Assembly (NCBI RefSeq): GCF_026191915.1 | Contig: NZ_JAIMBY010000005.1 | Location: 180,123 to 244,122 of the forward strand | Direction: 5' to 3' | From: Acidiphilium sp. PA | Lineage (GTDB): Bacteria; Pseudomonadota; Alphaproteobacteria; Acetobacterales; Acetobacteraceae | DNA length: 64,000 nt | In this document: one piece after another, positions 45,788 through 54,654 of the stretch | Position numbering within the stretch: position 1 is the first letter of the stretch | Layout: the number at the start of each line of letters is the position of its first letter | Translations under genes and position numbers: made by a program | Notes under the pieces: generated by a model | What the model saw: the letters and a program-made list of their open reading frames with translations, nothing else | What the model was told of the DNA's origin: nothing | The model's database searches: none

Positions 45788-46642
45788 TTACATCGATGAA
45801 TTGGTCGAATGGGTCATCTGATTGTGCATGGTGCTGTCCTTCTTGCCCTGCACGCTGCCGGGGCCTGTCTGCGCATTGCTGCCCATCGCCCCATTGCCCA
45901 TTGCGCCATGGCTCATGGCACCATTGTTCATCGACCCGTCATTCATCGAACCGTTGCTCATGCCGGTGTTCGACATCGAACCCGCCGCACCCATCGTCGA
46001 GCCCATGTCGCCCTTGTTCGTCATGCCACCGTGCATGTCCATCATCGCCTTGTGGATCATCATCGATGCGCCATGGTAATCACCATCGCGCACGTCCTTG
46101 CGCGCGTCGCGGATCGCCGAGATCGCCGGCGTGCTGATCGGGCCATTGACCGAACCCTGCACATAGGAATTGGTCAGCAGGTCGGTCTCGGCGCGACCCA
46201 ACGCATCGTTCGCGCGCATCTTGTTGTGCGACATCACCGCCTGCTGGGCCATATGCATATACTGCCCGGCCGAGCCGTTCTCCGGCATCATGCCGCCGCC
46301 CGCCATGCCGTGATCCATCATCGCGCTGTGATGCATCATGCCGGTCGAATGGCCCATCGTGTTATGGCCCATCGCTTTGGACATCGTGCTGCGGCGCTGC
46401 TTCGGCATCGTCTGCATGCCGGTGGTCGATTTCGCGGTCCCGGCCGCATCCGGCGCCGCCATGCCACCCGAGGTCGCGGCCATGTTACCCGACGACGTAC
46501 CGGATTCCTTGCCGGTCACCCCGGTCGAGTTCATCCCTGCGGAGGCCGGCTGCCCGCCGGTCGTGCTGGCCGGAGCGTTCTGCGCGAGCGCAATGCCACT
46601 CATAAGCATCAGTGCGGAACCTGCCATAAGAATTGTACGCAT
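45788..46642 (-). CDS. Secreted methionine-rich protein with pentapeptide-like repeats
   Basis: 284-residue exported protein: signal peptide (1-20, cleavage after ALA), then a Ser/Gly/Thr/Met-rich segment, a Met/His cluster (MGHSTGMMHHSAMMDHGMAG, about 96-115), and a helical domain (about 130-210, with GRAETDLLTNS and AIRDARKDVRDGDYHGASM). A tail of five-residue units M-x-x-G-S/A follows (MSNGS, MNDGS, MNNGA, MSHGA, MGNGA; about 228-252). About 40 residues are Met and 13 are His. Periplasmic Met/His-rich proteins often bind Cu(I) or silver, so metal handling is an inference. A terminator follows. Confidence 0.8.
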   Translation of the reverse strand: MRTILMAGSALMLMSGIALAQNAPASTTGGQPASAGMNSTGVTGKESGTSSGNMAATSGGMAAPDAAGTAKSTTGMQTMPKQRRSTMSKAMGHNTMGHSTGMMHHSAMMDHGMAGGGMMPENGSAGQYMHMAQQAVMSHNKMRANDALGRAETDLLTNSYVQGSVNGPISTPAISAIRDARKDVRDGDYHGASMMIHKAMMDMHGGMTNKGDMGSTMGAAGSMSNTGMSNGSMNDGSMNNGAMSHGAMGNGAMGSNAQTGPGSVQGKKDSTMHNQMTHSTNSSM

Positions 46643-46796
46643 CGTAACATCCTTCCTGCGATCACGTCGGCGTGCGTGACGGCTGTTTTATGTCGAGATC
46701 AGACCCCGACGGTTAAGTGTGCCGTAACGATGTGGGGATAATGTCGCCGCTGAACAACCGCGCAGAATTGACCGCGCGATTAAACCGGAGTCAGAA

Positions 46797-47423
46797 ATGA
46801 CCACGGCCCTCCGCCGCGCCGTTGCGATCCTGGGTCTGATCCTCCTCGCCGGCGGCACCGCCCACGCCGGTGGCGGATGCCGCGTCGCCGCGGCCATCGC
46901 CTCCAGCCGGTACAACCTGCCGCCCGGCCTGCTCGCCGCGATCGGCGTGGTCGAATCCGGCCGCCGCACCGGGCCGGGCGGCGCCAAAGCCGCCTGGCCC
47001 GACACGGTCGATGCCGATGGCCAGGGTCATTGGTTCGCCACCGCCGCCGATGCCGCTGACTTCGTCCGCATCGCTGAGGCCGGCGGCGCGAAATCGATCG
47101 ACGTCGGTTGTTTCCAGATCGACCTCGAAGACCACCCCGATGCCTTCCCCAACCTCGCGACGGCCTTCACACCCGCCGCCAACGCCGCCTACGCCGCCGC
47201 ATTCCTCGCCCGCCTGCACGCCAACCTCGGCTCATGGCGCGCCGCGACCGCCGCCTATCACTCGGCCACCCCGGCCCGCGGCCTGCCCTACGCGGCCCTG
47301 GTCAGCGCCGCCTGGCACGGCATCGCCGCGACAGCCGCCGCACCGCGCGCACCACACCCCGGCGGCCACGTCATCCACCTCGCGCCACCCCACGGCCACC
47401 TGCCGCTCATCATCACGCCATAA
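46797..47423 (+). CDS. Lytic transglycosylase-like (SLT domain) exported protein
   Basis: 208-residue protein with a signal peptide (1-24, ending AHA) and an SLT-type lysozyme fold. The catalytic Glu is in AAIGVVESGRR (about 46-56), followed by SIDVGCFQIDLEDH, the counterpart of GLMQI-N, and AAYHSATPARG, the counterpart of AYNAG. It would cleave peptidoglycan giving 1,6-anhydromuropeptides. A His/Pro-rich tail follows the domain. An AmpG-like importer gene starts 57 bases downstream, consistent with release and recycling of muropeptides. Confidence 0.85.
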   Translation: MTTALRRAVAILGLILLAGGTAHAGGGCRVAAAIASSRYNLPPGLLAAIGVVESGRRTGPGGAKAAWPDTVDADGQGHWFATAADAADFVRIAEAGGAKSIDVGCFQIDLEDHPDAFPNLATAFTPAANAAYAAAFLARLHANLGSWRAATAAYHSATPARGLPYAALVSAAWHGIAATAAAPRAPHPGGHVIHLAPPHGHLPLIITP

Positions 47424-47480
47424 CCCCCTGCGGCCATCGCGTGCTTGACGCGGCAACGGCCCACCCTGGCAAATGGCGGC

Positions 47481-48767
47481 ATGAAGCGCATCCTGCCCAT
47501 CGCCCTGATCACCGCCCTCGGCTTCTCCTCCGGCCTGCCTCTGGCGCTGTCCGGCTTCACGCTGCGGCTCTGGCTCGCGCGCGCGCATCTGCCGCTCGCG
47601 GCGATCGGCTTCACCACCAATCTCGGCATCGCCTATTCATTGAAATTCCTCTGGGCCCCCGCGCTCGACCAGATCCGCCCGCCGCCGCCGTTCCGCACGC
47701 TGGGCCGCCGGCGCGGCTGGCTCCTGCCGATCCAGCTCTGCCTCGCCGCCACCATTGGCGGCCTCGCGCTCACCCATCCGGCGCACCACCTCGCCCTCAC
47801 CCTGATCCTCGGCGGCCTCGTCGCCTTCCTCTCGGCCAGCCAGGACATCATGATCGATGCCTGGCGGATCGAGTTCTTCCCGCTCACCCTGCAGGGGGCC
47901 GCCACCGCCGGCTATGTCTGGGGCTATCGCGGCGCGATGCTGATCTCAGGCTCCGGCGTCATCGCCCTGTCGGTCACGCTCGGCTGGCACGCCGCCATCC
48001 TGCTGCTGGTCCCCCTGCAACTGATCGGCGCCGCCACCACCCTGCTCTGCCCCGAACCACCCCCCCCCGAAACCGTCGATACCGGGTCGATCGCGGCGCG
48101 CTTCCGCGATGCCGTCATCGCCCCGCTCGCCGAATTCTGGTCGCGCCGCGGCGCCGCCGTCATCCTCGCCTTCGTCGTGCTGTTCTACCTCGGCGAAGCC
48201 CTCGCCGGCGTGATGCTCGCCCCCTATTACACCCATCTCGGCTTCAACCGCGCGATCATCGCCCTCGCCACCGGCCCGGCCGCCCTGGTCGCGGTGCTCG
48301 CCGGCACCGCCCTCGGCGGCGTGCTGGTCGCCCGCGCCGGCGTCGGCACCGCGCTGATGGCCGCCCTGCTGTTCCAGACCCTCGCCCTCGGCCTGTACCC
48401 CGTCCTCGGCCTCTACCCGCACCTGCCGCACATCCTGCTGGCGGTCAGCGTGGTGGAATCCTTCGCCCAAGGCATCTCGGACGCCGCGTTCATCACCTAT
48501 CTCTCCGGCCTGTGCGACAAGCACTACACCGCAACCCAATACGCTCTGCTGTCCTCGGTCGCCGCCGTCGCCCTGCGCACGGTCGGCGGCCTGTCCGGCG
48601 TGCTCGCCCAGGCGCTCGGCTGGATCAGATTCTACGAATTCACCATCGTCTCAGCCCTGCCCGCGATCCTGGCGCTGCTGGTGATTCTGCGCCACTATCC
48701 GCCCGGCCACACCATGAGCCGCAAGCCTGCGCCGATCGCCCGGCGCAGCGGATCACAACCACCCTGA
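47481..48767 (+). CDS. ampG: AmpG-like MFS muropeptide permease
   Basis: 428-residue major-facilitator protein with about 12 membrane segments. The start ALGFSSGLPLALSGFTLRLW and the KFLWAPALDQ block near residue 55-64 are diagnostic of AmpG, which imports GlcNAc-anhydroMurNAc peptides for recycling. The conserved second-half block SDAAFITYLSGLCDKHYTATQYALL is also present. ATG 47481 is chosen. It is probably co-transcribed with the lytic transglycosylase gene. Confidence 0.9.
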   Translation: MKRILPIALITALGFSSGLPLALSGFTLRLWLARAHLPLAAIGFTTNLGIAYSLKFLWAPALDQIRPPPPFRTLGRRRGWLLPIQLCLAATIGGLALTHPAHHLALTLILGGLVAFLSASQDIMIDAWRIEFFPLTLQGAATAGYVWGYRGAMLISGSGVIALSVTLGWHAAILLLVPLQLIGAATTLLCPEPPPPETVDTGSIAARFRDAVIAPLAEFWSRRGAAVILAFVVLFYLGEALAGVMLAPYYTHLGFNRAIIALATGPAALVAVLAGTALGGVLVARAGVGTALMAALLFQTLALGLYPVLGLYPHLPHILLAVSVVESFAQGISDAAFITYLSGLCDKHYTATQYALLSSVAAVALRTVGGLSGVLAQALGWIRFYEFTIVSALPAILALLVILRHYPPGHTMSRKPAPIARRSGSQPP

Positions 48768-48861
48768 ATTCCTCAAACCGCCCCCATGCCGCATCCGCCG
48801 TCAGCGCCGGCTCACCCCGGACCCGGTCAGCCACATAAGCAACACAAGCGCCGCACAGCAG

Positions 48862-48993
48862 GAAGGGTCTTCTTTTTTGTGAACAAAAAAGAAGCAAAAA
48901 AAACTTCATTCATCCGGGCCCGTGCTCGTGAAGCCGCCCATGCCCCAGCGGATGGAAGTTTTTTGGTTCTTTTTTACAAAAAAGAACCGCTTC
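48862..48993. repeat. Two-arm A/T-rich palindromic element with conserved core (copy B)
   Basis: Left arm: CTTCTTTTTTGT, GA, complement (48869-48894), then CAAAAAAAACTT. Right arm: AAGTTTTTTG, then GGTTCTTTTTT, AC, complement (48965-48988). The core matches copy A at 18.2 kb: ATTCATCCGGGCCCGTGC here against ATTGATCTGGGCCTGTGC there, then TGAAGCCGCCC and TGCCCCAG in both. The right stem base is GGTTC/GAACC here but GCTTC/GAAGC in copy A. It lies between the convergent ampG and rodA genes. Confidence 0.88.
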
Positions 48994-50151
48994 CTACTCC
49001 TCGCTCACCGCAAACTCGACATCCCGATGCACATGAATCGACATCAACACCCCAAACCCCAGCATCACAGCGGTCAGCGCCGACCCGCCGTAGGACACCA
49101 GCGGCAACGGCACCCCGCCCACCGGAATCAACCCCATCACCATCGCCAGATTGACGAAACAGTACAAGAACAAATTGGTCGCAATCCCCAGCGCCGCGAG
49201 CCGCCCGAACTGGTGGCGGCAGCGCAGCGCGGTGTAAATCGCCATCATCACCATCGAGAACAGCACGCCCAGCAGCACGATCGAGCCGGCAAAGCCGAAT
49301 TCCTCGGCAATGATGGTGAATACGAAATCGGTCTGCTTCTCCGGCAGAAAGTTCAACTGATTCTGCGTCCCGTGCAGAAACCCCTGCCCCCACATCCCGC
49401 CCGAACCCAGCGCGATCTTCGACTGGATGATATTATACCCCGCCCCCAGCGGATCGCGCCCGGGGTGCAGAAACGTCAGGATGCGCTCCTTCTGATACCC
49501 GTGCAGATGGCTATAGGCATAGGGTGCAATGATCGCGACCAGCCCGATCACGATGGCGAATTTCCACCACCGCACCCCCGCCCCCAGCAGCACTGAACCG
49601 CCGATCGCCATGGTGATCACCGCGGTGCCCAGGTTCGGCTCCTTCAGGATCAGCGCCGCCGGCACCAGAATCGCAAGCACCGGCGGAATCAGGAACAGCG
49701 GATTGCCCACCCGCTCATGCGTCGCCCGCTGAAACCACGAGGCCAGCGCAAGCGCCAGAAACAGCTTCATCAACTCCGAGGGCTGCACATGCACACCCCC
49801 CACATCGAGCCAGCGCTTCGCCCCGAGCCCGACATGGCCGAATTTCCACACCGCGATCAGCAGCACGATCCCCAGCCCGTACAGCAGCCAGGCGCATTTC
49901 GCGATGATGCGGATATCGATCATCGCAATCGCGATCATCAGCAGCAGCGAGGCGAAAAACCGCTCGATCTGCGGCGTCGCATAAGGCTGGCCATGCCCGC
50001 CCGCCGCCGAATACAGCGCCGCATAGCCAATGCCCGCCAGCGCGCAGCACGCCAGCACGAACAGCCAGTTCACCCGCAGCAGCTTGCTTGCGAAGCTGAA
50101 CGAGCGATCATACTGCGGCCGATAGAATTTGGTGGCGAGCGGGGTGTTCAT
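48994..50151 (-). CDS. rodA: Rod-shape peptidoglycan glycosyltransferase RodA
   Basis: 385-residue SEDS-family polymerase with about ten membrane segments. Family blocks are KRWLDVGGVHVQPSELMKL (about 112-130), LKEPNLGTA, FLPEKQTDFVFTIIAEEFG (with the catalytic Asp in TDF), and PLPLVSYGGSA near 350. It polymerises glycan strands with PBP2 in the elongasome. Its ATG overlaps the mrdA stop (ATGA). It is the last gene of mreC-mreD-mrdA-rodA. Confidence 0.96.
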   Translation of the reverse strand: MNTPLATKFYRPQYDRSFSFASKLLRVNWLFVLACCALAGIGYAALYSAAGGHGQPYATPQIERFFASLLLMIAIAMIDIRIIAKCAWLLYGLGIVLLIAVWKFGHVGLGAKRWLDVGGVHVQPSELMKLFLALALASWFQRATHERVGNPLFLIPPVLAILVPAALILKEPNLGTAVITMAIGGSVLLGAGVRWWKFAIVIGLVAIIAPYAYSHLHGYQKERILTFLHPGRDPLGAGYNIIQSKIALGSGGMWGQGFLHGTQNQLNFLPEKQTDFVFTIIAEEFGFAGSIVLLGVLFSMVMMAIYTALRCRHQFGRLAALGIATNLFLYCFVNLAMVMGLIPVGGVPLPLVSYGGSALTAVMLGFGVLMSIHVHRDVEFAVSEE

Positions 50152-52028
50152 GCCGGTCCGGCCTCGCTGATCACAGCCTGCGGCGCGCTCTGAATGGTGC
50201 CGGGCGCCGCCGGCGTCAGGGTGCGGGTCAACGCCGCCGTCATCAACGCCTGCGCGATCGGCGCGGACACCGAAGCCCCCTCATTGCCATGCTCCACCGC
50301 AACCGCCACGGCAAACCGCGGCACATCGGTCGGCGCGAACGCAATGAAAAACGCATTGGGCCGGAATTTCCACGGCAGGTTGGCATCGTCGTAATTCGCC
50401 TTCTCCTGCGCCTGCGACAGATCATGCACCTGCGCGGTCCCGGTCTTGCCGGCCATGAACACGCCGGGAAGGGTCAGGCGCGAGGCATAACCGGTGCCGA
50501 GCTGCGTATTCACCACATCGAACATCCCCTGCCGCACCGCGGCCAGATTGCGCATATCGAACCCGAGCGAGGGCCAGTCGTCCGGCCCGTTGCCCGGCTG
50601 CACGACATCGCCGATCGCCCCGGCGATATGCGGCCCGACCGCCCGCCCCGTCGCGATGCGCGCGGTCATCGTCGCCAGCCCGAGCGGCGTGACCTGGGTA
50701 TATCCCTGCCCGATCCCCTGGATCACGGTATTGCCCTTGGTCCACACCAGCCGCCGGTCGCGCGCCCATTGCCGGGTCGGCAGAAACCCCTGCGAAACCC
50801 CCGGCAGATCAAGCGGCAACGGCCCGATCAGCCCGAGCTTGCGCCCCATCGCGGCAATCCGGTCGATGCCGGTGACCAGGGCGGTGTGATAGAAAAACAC
50901 GTCGCAACTCTGCTGCAACGCGCCCACCACGTCGATCGAACCATGGCCCTGATGCCGCCAGCAGTAAAAAGTATGGTTGCCCAGCTTCAGATACCCCGGG
51001 CAGAAAAACCGCGTGCTCGGCGTAATCGCGCCGCACTCGAGGGCCGCCATCGCGACATTCGGCTTGAACGTCGATCCCGGCGCATACAACCCGCCGGTCG
51101 CCCGGTCGTTCAACGGCCGGCGCGGATCGGCCATCCAGCGCCGCCACACCGCCTCCGGCACACCGGCATCGAACAAGGTCGGATCGAACCCCGGCTGGCT
51201 CGACATCGCCAGGATCGCGCCATTGGTCGCATCGAGCATCACCGCCGCCCCGGCCTGTCCGGCCAGTTTCTGCGCGGCCAGGCTCTGCAACCCGGCATCG
51301 ATGGTCAATTGCACCGTCGCGCCCTGGGTGCCGTTGTCCCGATCGAGCACGCGCACCACCGTGCCATGCGCGTTCACCTCGGTCTGCACGATGCCCGGCT
51401 CACCCCGCAGCGCATCATCGCGCGCCCGCTCCACCCCGGCACGCCCCACCCGCATGCCGGGCAGGGCGAACACCGGATTCTGCACCGCCTGCGCCGGTGT
51501 CGGCCGGGCGACATACCCGATCGTATGCGACATGGCATCCCCCATCGGATACACCCGCGATGCCCCGACATCGACGAACACGCCCGGCAGATCCGTCGCA
51601 TTGACCTCGATCCTGGCCATGTCCGACCAGTCCAGATAATCCTTCAGCAGCACCGGCACATAGCGCGGCTTGCCCGCGATATCGCGGGCGATGCGCTGGC
51701 GCTCGCTGTCCGAAAGACTGACCAGCGCGGCAAACCGCTCGATCACCGCGGCCGGATCATGCGCCTGCACCATCATGAACAGGGCGCGCCAATGCTGCTT
51801 GTTGCCGGCCAGGATCACCCCATGCCGATCCGTGATCAAGCCGCGCAGCGGTGCGAGCAGGCGCTCGTTCACCGAGTTCTGCTTGGCGAGCGTCGCGTAT
51901 TTCCCGTGCTGGAGCACCTGCATCCGATACAGCCGCACGCCCAGCGCACCGAAGGCGGCAAGCTGCGCGCCGCCCAGCAGCAAAGCCCGGCGGCTGAAAA
52001 TCGGCCGCAATTCCCTCTCGCGCTTCAT
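50148..52028 (-). CDS. mrdA: Penicillin-binding protein 2
   Basis: 626-residue class B transpeptidase. Membrane anchor (about 13-32), pedestal dimerisation domain, then the penicillin-binding domain with active-site S319-T-F-K322, SCDVFFY as the second motif, and AGKTGTAQ as the KTG box. It crosslinks peptidoglycan during elongation together with RodA, whose gene overlaps its stop. A short linker after mreD (22 bases) supports one operon. Confidence 0.96.
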   Translation of the reverse strand: MKRERELRPIFSRRALLLGGAQLAAFGALGVRLYRMQVLQHGKYATLAKQNSVNERLLAPLRGLITDRHGVILAGNKQHWRALFMMVQAHDPAAVIERFAALVSLSDSERQRIARDIAGKPRYVPVLLKDYLDWSDMARIEVNATDLPGVFVDVGASRVYPMGDAMSHTIGYVARPTPAQAVQNPVFALPGMRVGRAGVERARDDALRGEPGIVQTEVNAHGTVVRVLDRDNGTQGATVQLTIDAGLQSLAAQKLAGQAGAAVMLDATNGAILAMSSQPGFDPTLFDAGVPEAVWRRWMADPRRPLNDRATGGLYAPGSTFKPNVAMAALECGAITPSTRFFCPGYLKLGNHTFYCWRHQGHGSIDVVGALQQSCDVFFYHTALVTGIDRIAAMGRKLGLIGPLPLDLPGVSQGFLPTRQWARDRRLVWTKGNTVIQGIGQGYTQVTPLGLATMTARIATGRAVGPHIAGAIGDVVQPGNGPDDWPSLGFDMRNLAAVRQGMFDVVNTQLGTGYASRLTLPGVFMAGKTGTAQVHDLSQAQEKANYDDANLPWKFRPNAFFIAFAPTDVPRFAVAVAVEHGNEGASVSAPIAQALMTAALTRTLTPAAPGTIQSAPQAVISEAGPA

Positions 52029-52050
52029 GCCGTCATCGACCCATCCATCC

Positions 52051-52575
52051 TCACGCCTGCTCGGGCGCCGCCGCTCCCCGATGCGCCCGGATCAGCGCGA
52101 CCGCAAGCAACGGATAGATCAAAACCGCGATAACGCCCTGCGCCAGAATCGGCGCGGCCGGCAGCATCGCAAGGTCGAGCACCGCGCGCGCCGCATACTC
52201 CGCCGCCGTCAACACCGCGACGAACCCGGCGAACACCAGCCAGACCATCAGAAATCCGCGCCGCACCAGCGCGCGCCGGATCGCCGCCATCGCCGCCTGT
52301 TCCAGCAGCAGCAACACCGCCCACAGCCCGAGCGGCGAGGCGCCCAGCAGATCGAGCAGCACACCGAGCAGCGCGACCAGCGGCGCCGGCAGCGCGGCCG
52401 GCCGGTACAGGCTCCAGAAATAGACCGAAGCCATCACGAACCCGACCCGCACCCCCGCCTGCAGCGGCAACAACCCGGGAATCGCCAGCACGATCATCAC
52501 GACCGCGATGCTGACCGCCGGCAGCGCGTGCCGCCCCACCCGATCAAGGCTGCGCCAGAATTCCACGCCCTCCAT
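52051..52575 (-). CDS. mreD: Rod-shape-determining protein MreD
   Basis: 174-residue membrane protein with five to six hydrophobic segments, predicted from context and composition as MreD (ASVYFWSLYRPAALPAPLVALLG, a typical early MreD block, and LDLLGASPLGLW). It bridges MreC and the cytoplasmic elongation machinery. ATG 52575 is chosen over an in-frame TTG two codons upstream. Its position between mreC and mrdA is the standard order. Confidence 0.9.
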   Translation of the reverse strand: MEGVEFWRSLDRVGRHALPAVSIAVVMIVLAIPGLLPLQAGVRVGFVMASVYFWSLYRPAALPAPLVALLGVLLDLLGASPLGLWAVLLLLEQAAMAAIRRALVRRGFLMVWLVFAGFVAVLTAAEYAARAVLDLAMLPAAPILAQGVIAVLIYPLLAVALIRAHRGAAAPEQA

Positions 52576-52640
52576 TTTCAACCGCCAGCCATCATGCGCA
52601 TCCGCTCATCGCCACGGCGGCGCGCTGCCCGCCCCGCCAT

Positions 52641-53483
52641 TCAGGGGGTGGTCGCGGCGCCATCGGCACCAGGCTGGCGGTCGTATTCAAACAGGCGCAG
52701 CACGCGCAGCCGGGTCATGCCGGCAAACGGCCGCACCACCGGATCGTTCTTGCCGTCGTAATGCACGGTGCCCACCGGCAATCCATAGGGAAACACCCCG
52801 CCGACCGCGCTGGTCAGCACGATCTGCCCCTCGCGCGGCGGGTTGCCCGGCGCCCAGTAGATCAGCCGGGGCGTCGCGCTGTTCTGACCCTCCATGATGG
52901 CGCGCCCGCCATGCCGCCCGATCGCCACCGGCACCCGGCTGTTCAGATCGGTAATCAGCAGCACCCGCGCGCTGCGCGACCCCGCCTGCACCACGCGCCC
53001 GACCACGCCGCTGCCATCCATCGCAATCGCGTTGACAATGCCATGCGCATCGCGCGGAATCGTCACCAGCACCGACCGCGCATACAGCCCGCCCAGATCC
53101 GCGATCACCCGGGCCGCGAAAAAACTCGGCGTCGGGGTGGGCACGAAATGCAGTTGCGATTTCAGCGCATCGTTCTGCGCCGCCAGCGCCAGCGCCACGG
53201 CGCGCCAGCGTTTGAGCCGGTCGTTCTCGGCGACCAGCCGGGCATTGTCGGCATGCAGCCGGAACCAGTCGCCGATCGCCCCGCGCCCCTGCTCGATATC
53301 GGTCACCGGCGCCGCCGCCGCGCGATACACCGGCGCCAGCGCGTCATCGAGCCCGGTGCGCAGCGTATCACCAAGATGCCGATCCGCCCGGCCGGCCAGC
53401 ACCAACCCGAGCGAGACGATCAGCATCACCGGCAGGGTCAGGCGTGACAGGGCTTGTCGGACCGGAATTGAAAGCCGCAGCAT
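52641..53483 (-). CDS. mreC: Rod-shape-determining protein MreC
   Basis: 280-residue bitopic protein: one N-terminal membrane segment (about 15-31), a coiled coil with repeated NARLVAENDRLKRW (about 78-110), then the periplasmic beta-barrel domain with VARVIADLGGLYARSVLVT-like strands and GVVGRVVQAGSRSARVLLITD (about 160-180). It scaffolds PBP2/RodA. No mreB gene lies upstream: the 160 bases before it lead to an unrelated small membrane-protein gene. Confidence 0.94.
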   Translation of the reverse strand: MLRLSIPVRQALSRLTLPVMLIVSLGLVLAGRADRHLGDTLRTGLDDALAPVYRAAAAPVTDIEQGRGAIGDWFRLHADNARLVAENDRLKRWRAVALALAAQNDALKSQLHFVPTPTPSFFAARVIADLGGLYARSVLVTIPRDAHGIVNAIAMDGSGVVGRVVQAGSRSARVLLITDLNSRVPVAIGRHGGRAIMEGQNSATPRLIYWAPGNPPREGQIVLTSAVGGVFPYGLPVGTVHYDGKNDPVVRPFAGMTRLRVLRLFEYDRQPGADGAATTP

Positions 53484-53644
53484 GCGGCACGCTCCGTTAA
53501 AAATTGAGACGATGAACGAGATTTTACACGCAGTCTACGCGACTGCGTCAATCCCGGTCTTACGCCACCTGAGCGCCGCCGCCAATGCCGATGATGCGAT
53601 GAAGGCAGGAATAAGGCATATTTCCGCCCAGCCGGTCGCGCGGG

Positions 53645-54052
53645 TCAGTCCCGCGCGTCGGATTGCCGTTTCGTGGTATATTCCGTGATCGCACCAAGGA
53701 TCAGCGCCGCCAGTACCGCCTTGCCCGGGTCCTTGCGGATCATCGTCTGTGCCAGCCGCAGCACCTCCGCCGCCACGCCGTAGCGCGCCCGCGCAAGCAT
53801 CGGCCGCGGCCGGCGGTTCCACACCATGCTCGCCGCGCCGAACAACCCTAGCGCGATCACAATGAACCCGGCCCCGAAGATCAACGCGGCGTCGATCACG
53901 TTCAGCGCATCCGCGACCACCCGGAAGGCCGCGGCAAGCAGAAACCCAGCCCCGAGCAGCAGGGCCAGCAGACCGGCCAGGCTGAGCACGATCCGCTGCG
54001 TCAGATAGCGAAACGAAAACCCGTCGATCAGATTGAAAAACACCCTCAGCAC
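53645..54052 (-). CDS. Small membrane protein next to DUF883 gene (putative phage-holin-superfamily/DUF1469-like)
   Basis: 135-residue protein with two strong hydrophobic segments (about 22-46 and 55-76) and a short C-terminal segment (AVLAALILGAITEY). The layout resembles small holin-superfamily proteins that accompany ElaB/YqjD proteins, but I cannot assign a family with confidence. It is 36 bases downstream of the DUF883 gene in the same direction, so the two are likely co-expressed. Confidence 0.7.
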   Translation of the reverse strand: MLRVFFNLIDGFSFRYLTQRIVLSLAGLLALLLGAGFLLAAAFRVVADALNVIDAALIFGAGFIVIALGLFGAASMVWNRRPRPMLARARYGVAAEVLRLAQTMIRKDPGKAVLAALILGAITEYTTKRQSDARD

Positions 54053-54088
54053 GTCACGATCTCCCCACCCCGACGTGCCCGATGCCGA

Positions 54089-54448
54089 TCACGATCTACG
54101 GCGACGGCGCAGCAGATGAGCCGCCACGAACCCGACACCCGCCGCGATCGCCAGCGCCGCGAGCGGCTGCTCATGCACCTTGGATTCCACCTGGTTCACG
54201 GCGCGACCGCCCTTGATGCGCAGCTGCTTGGCAAGGTCGGACATGTCATCCTCGATGGTCGAGAGCCGCAGGTCGATCGCATGCTTGAGTTCCGCGAGTT
54301 TTTCCGGGCTGTCGTTGAATTCCTTCATCGTATCCCCGGCCAGCCGGACCAGCTTGGTCCGCAGCGCCTCGAAATCGCCCTGGAACCGGTCAAACTCATC
54401 GGTCAATGTGCCCATCGCGTCTTTTCGCTTGCCGCCCCAACTCGCCAT
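54089..54448 (-). CDS. DUF883/ElaB-YqjD-like membrane-anchored protein
   Basis: 119-residue protein: a charged helical N-terminal part (about 15-85, DEFDRFQGDFEALRTKLVRL and a regular coiled coil), then a single C-terminal membrane segment with the family ending PLAALAIAAGVGFVAAHLLRRRRRS. In E. coli ElaB/YqjD proteins anchor in the inner membrane and bind ribosomes in stationary phase. Its role here is inferred from the layout. Confidence 0.8.
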   Translation of the reverse strand: MASWGGKRKDAMGTLTDEFDRFQGDFEALRTKLVRLAGDTMKEFNDSPEKLAELKHAIDLRLSTIEDDMSDLAKQLRIKGGRAVNQVESKVHEQPLAALAIAAGVGFVAAHLLRRRRRS

Positions 54449-54594
54449 GCCCGGATCCTTTCGATGATGGTCGCGGCCACACGGCCGCTCGATACCGATC
54501 AGGAGTGGGGTTTCGCGCCAGCGGCTTCAAGTTACGAAATCCGTAATGAACGGCACGCGGCACCCGGCCCGGCCGCCCCATCGCGCCGCGGCCT

Positions 54595-54641
54595 GATAGG
54601 GCCAATCGATGCCCGCCATTCCCCCGATCGGCCAAATCGAT
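54595..54641 (+). promoter_or_regulatory. Candidate OxyR operator upstream of oxyR
   Basis: Two 16-base direct copies, GATAGGGCCAATCGAT (54595-54610) and GATCGGCCAAATCGAT (54626-54641), match at 13 of 16 positions and begin 31 bases apart, about three helical turns. Each contains a T-N11-A core and an AT(A/C)G-N7-CGAT layout resembling OxyR half sites (ATAG-N7-CTAT). The second copy ends 13 bases before the oxyR ATG, suiting autoregulation. Confidence 0.45.
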
Positions 54642-54654
54642 TAAGACGAGCCGC

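Noticed and set aside
43853..45799. 648-codon plus-strand frame
   Set aside because: Fully antisense to typA, which is intact; translation is low-complexity Arg/Gln/His.
46713..46742. Promoter-like TTAAGT plus GATAAT before the lytic transglycosylase gene
   Set aside because: Only three of six bases fit the -35 consensus and the spacer is 18; too weak to list as a feature.
47108..48838. 576-codon plus-strand Arg/Pro-rich frame
   Set aside because: Overlaps the transglycosylase and ampG in another frame; those have signal peptide, membrane segments and motifs.
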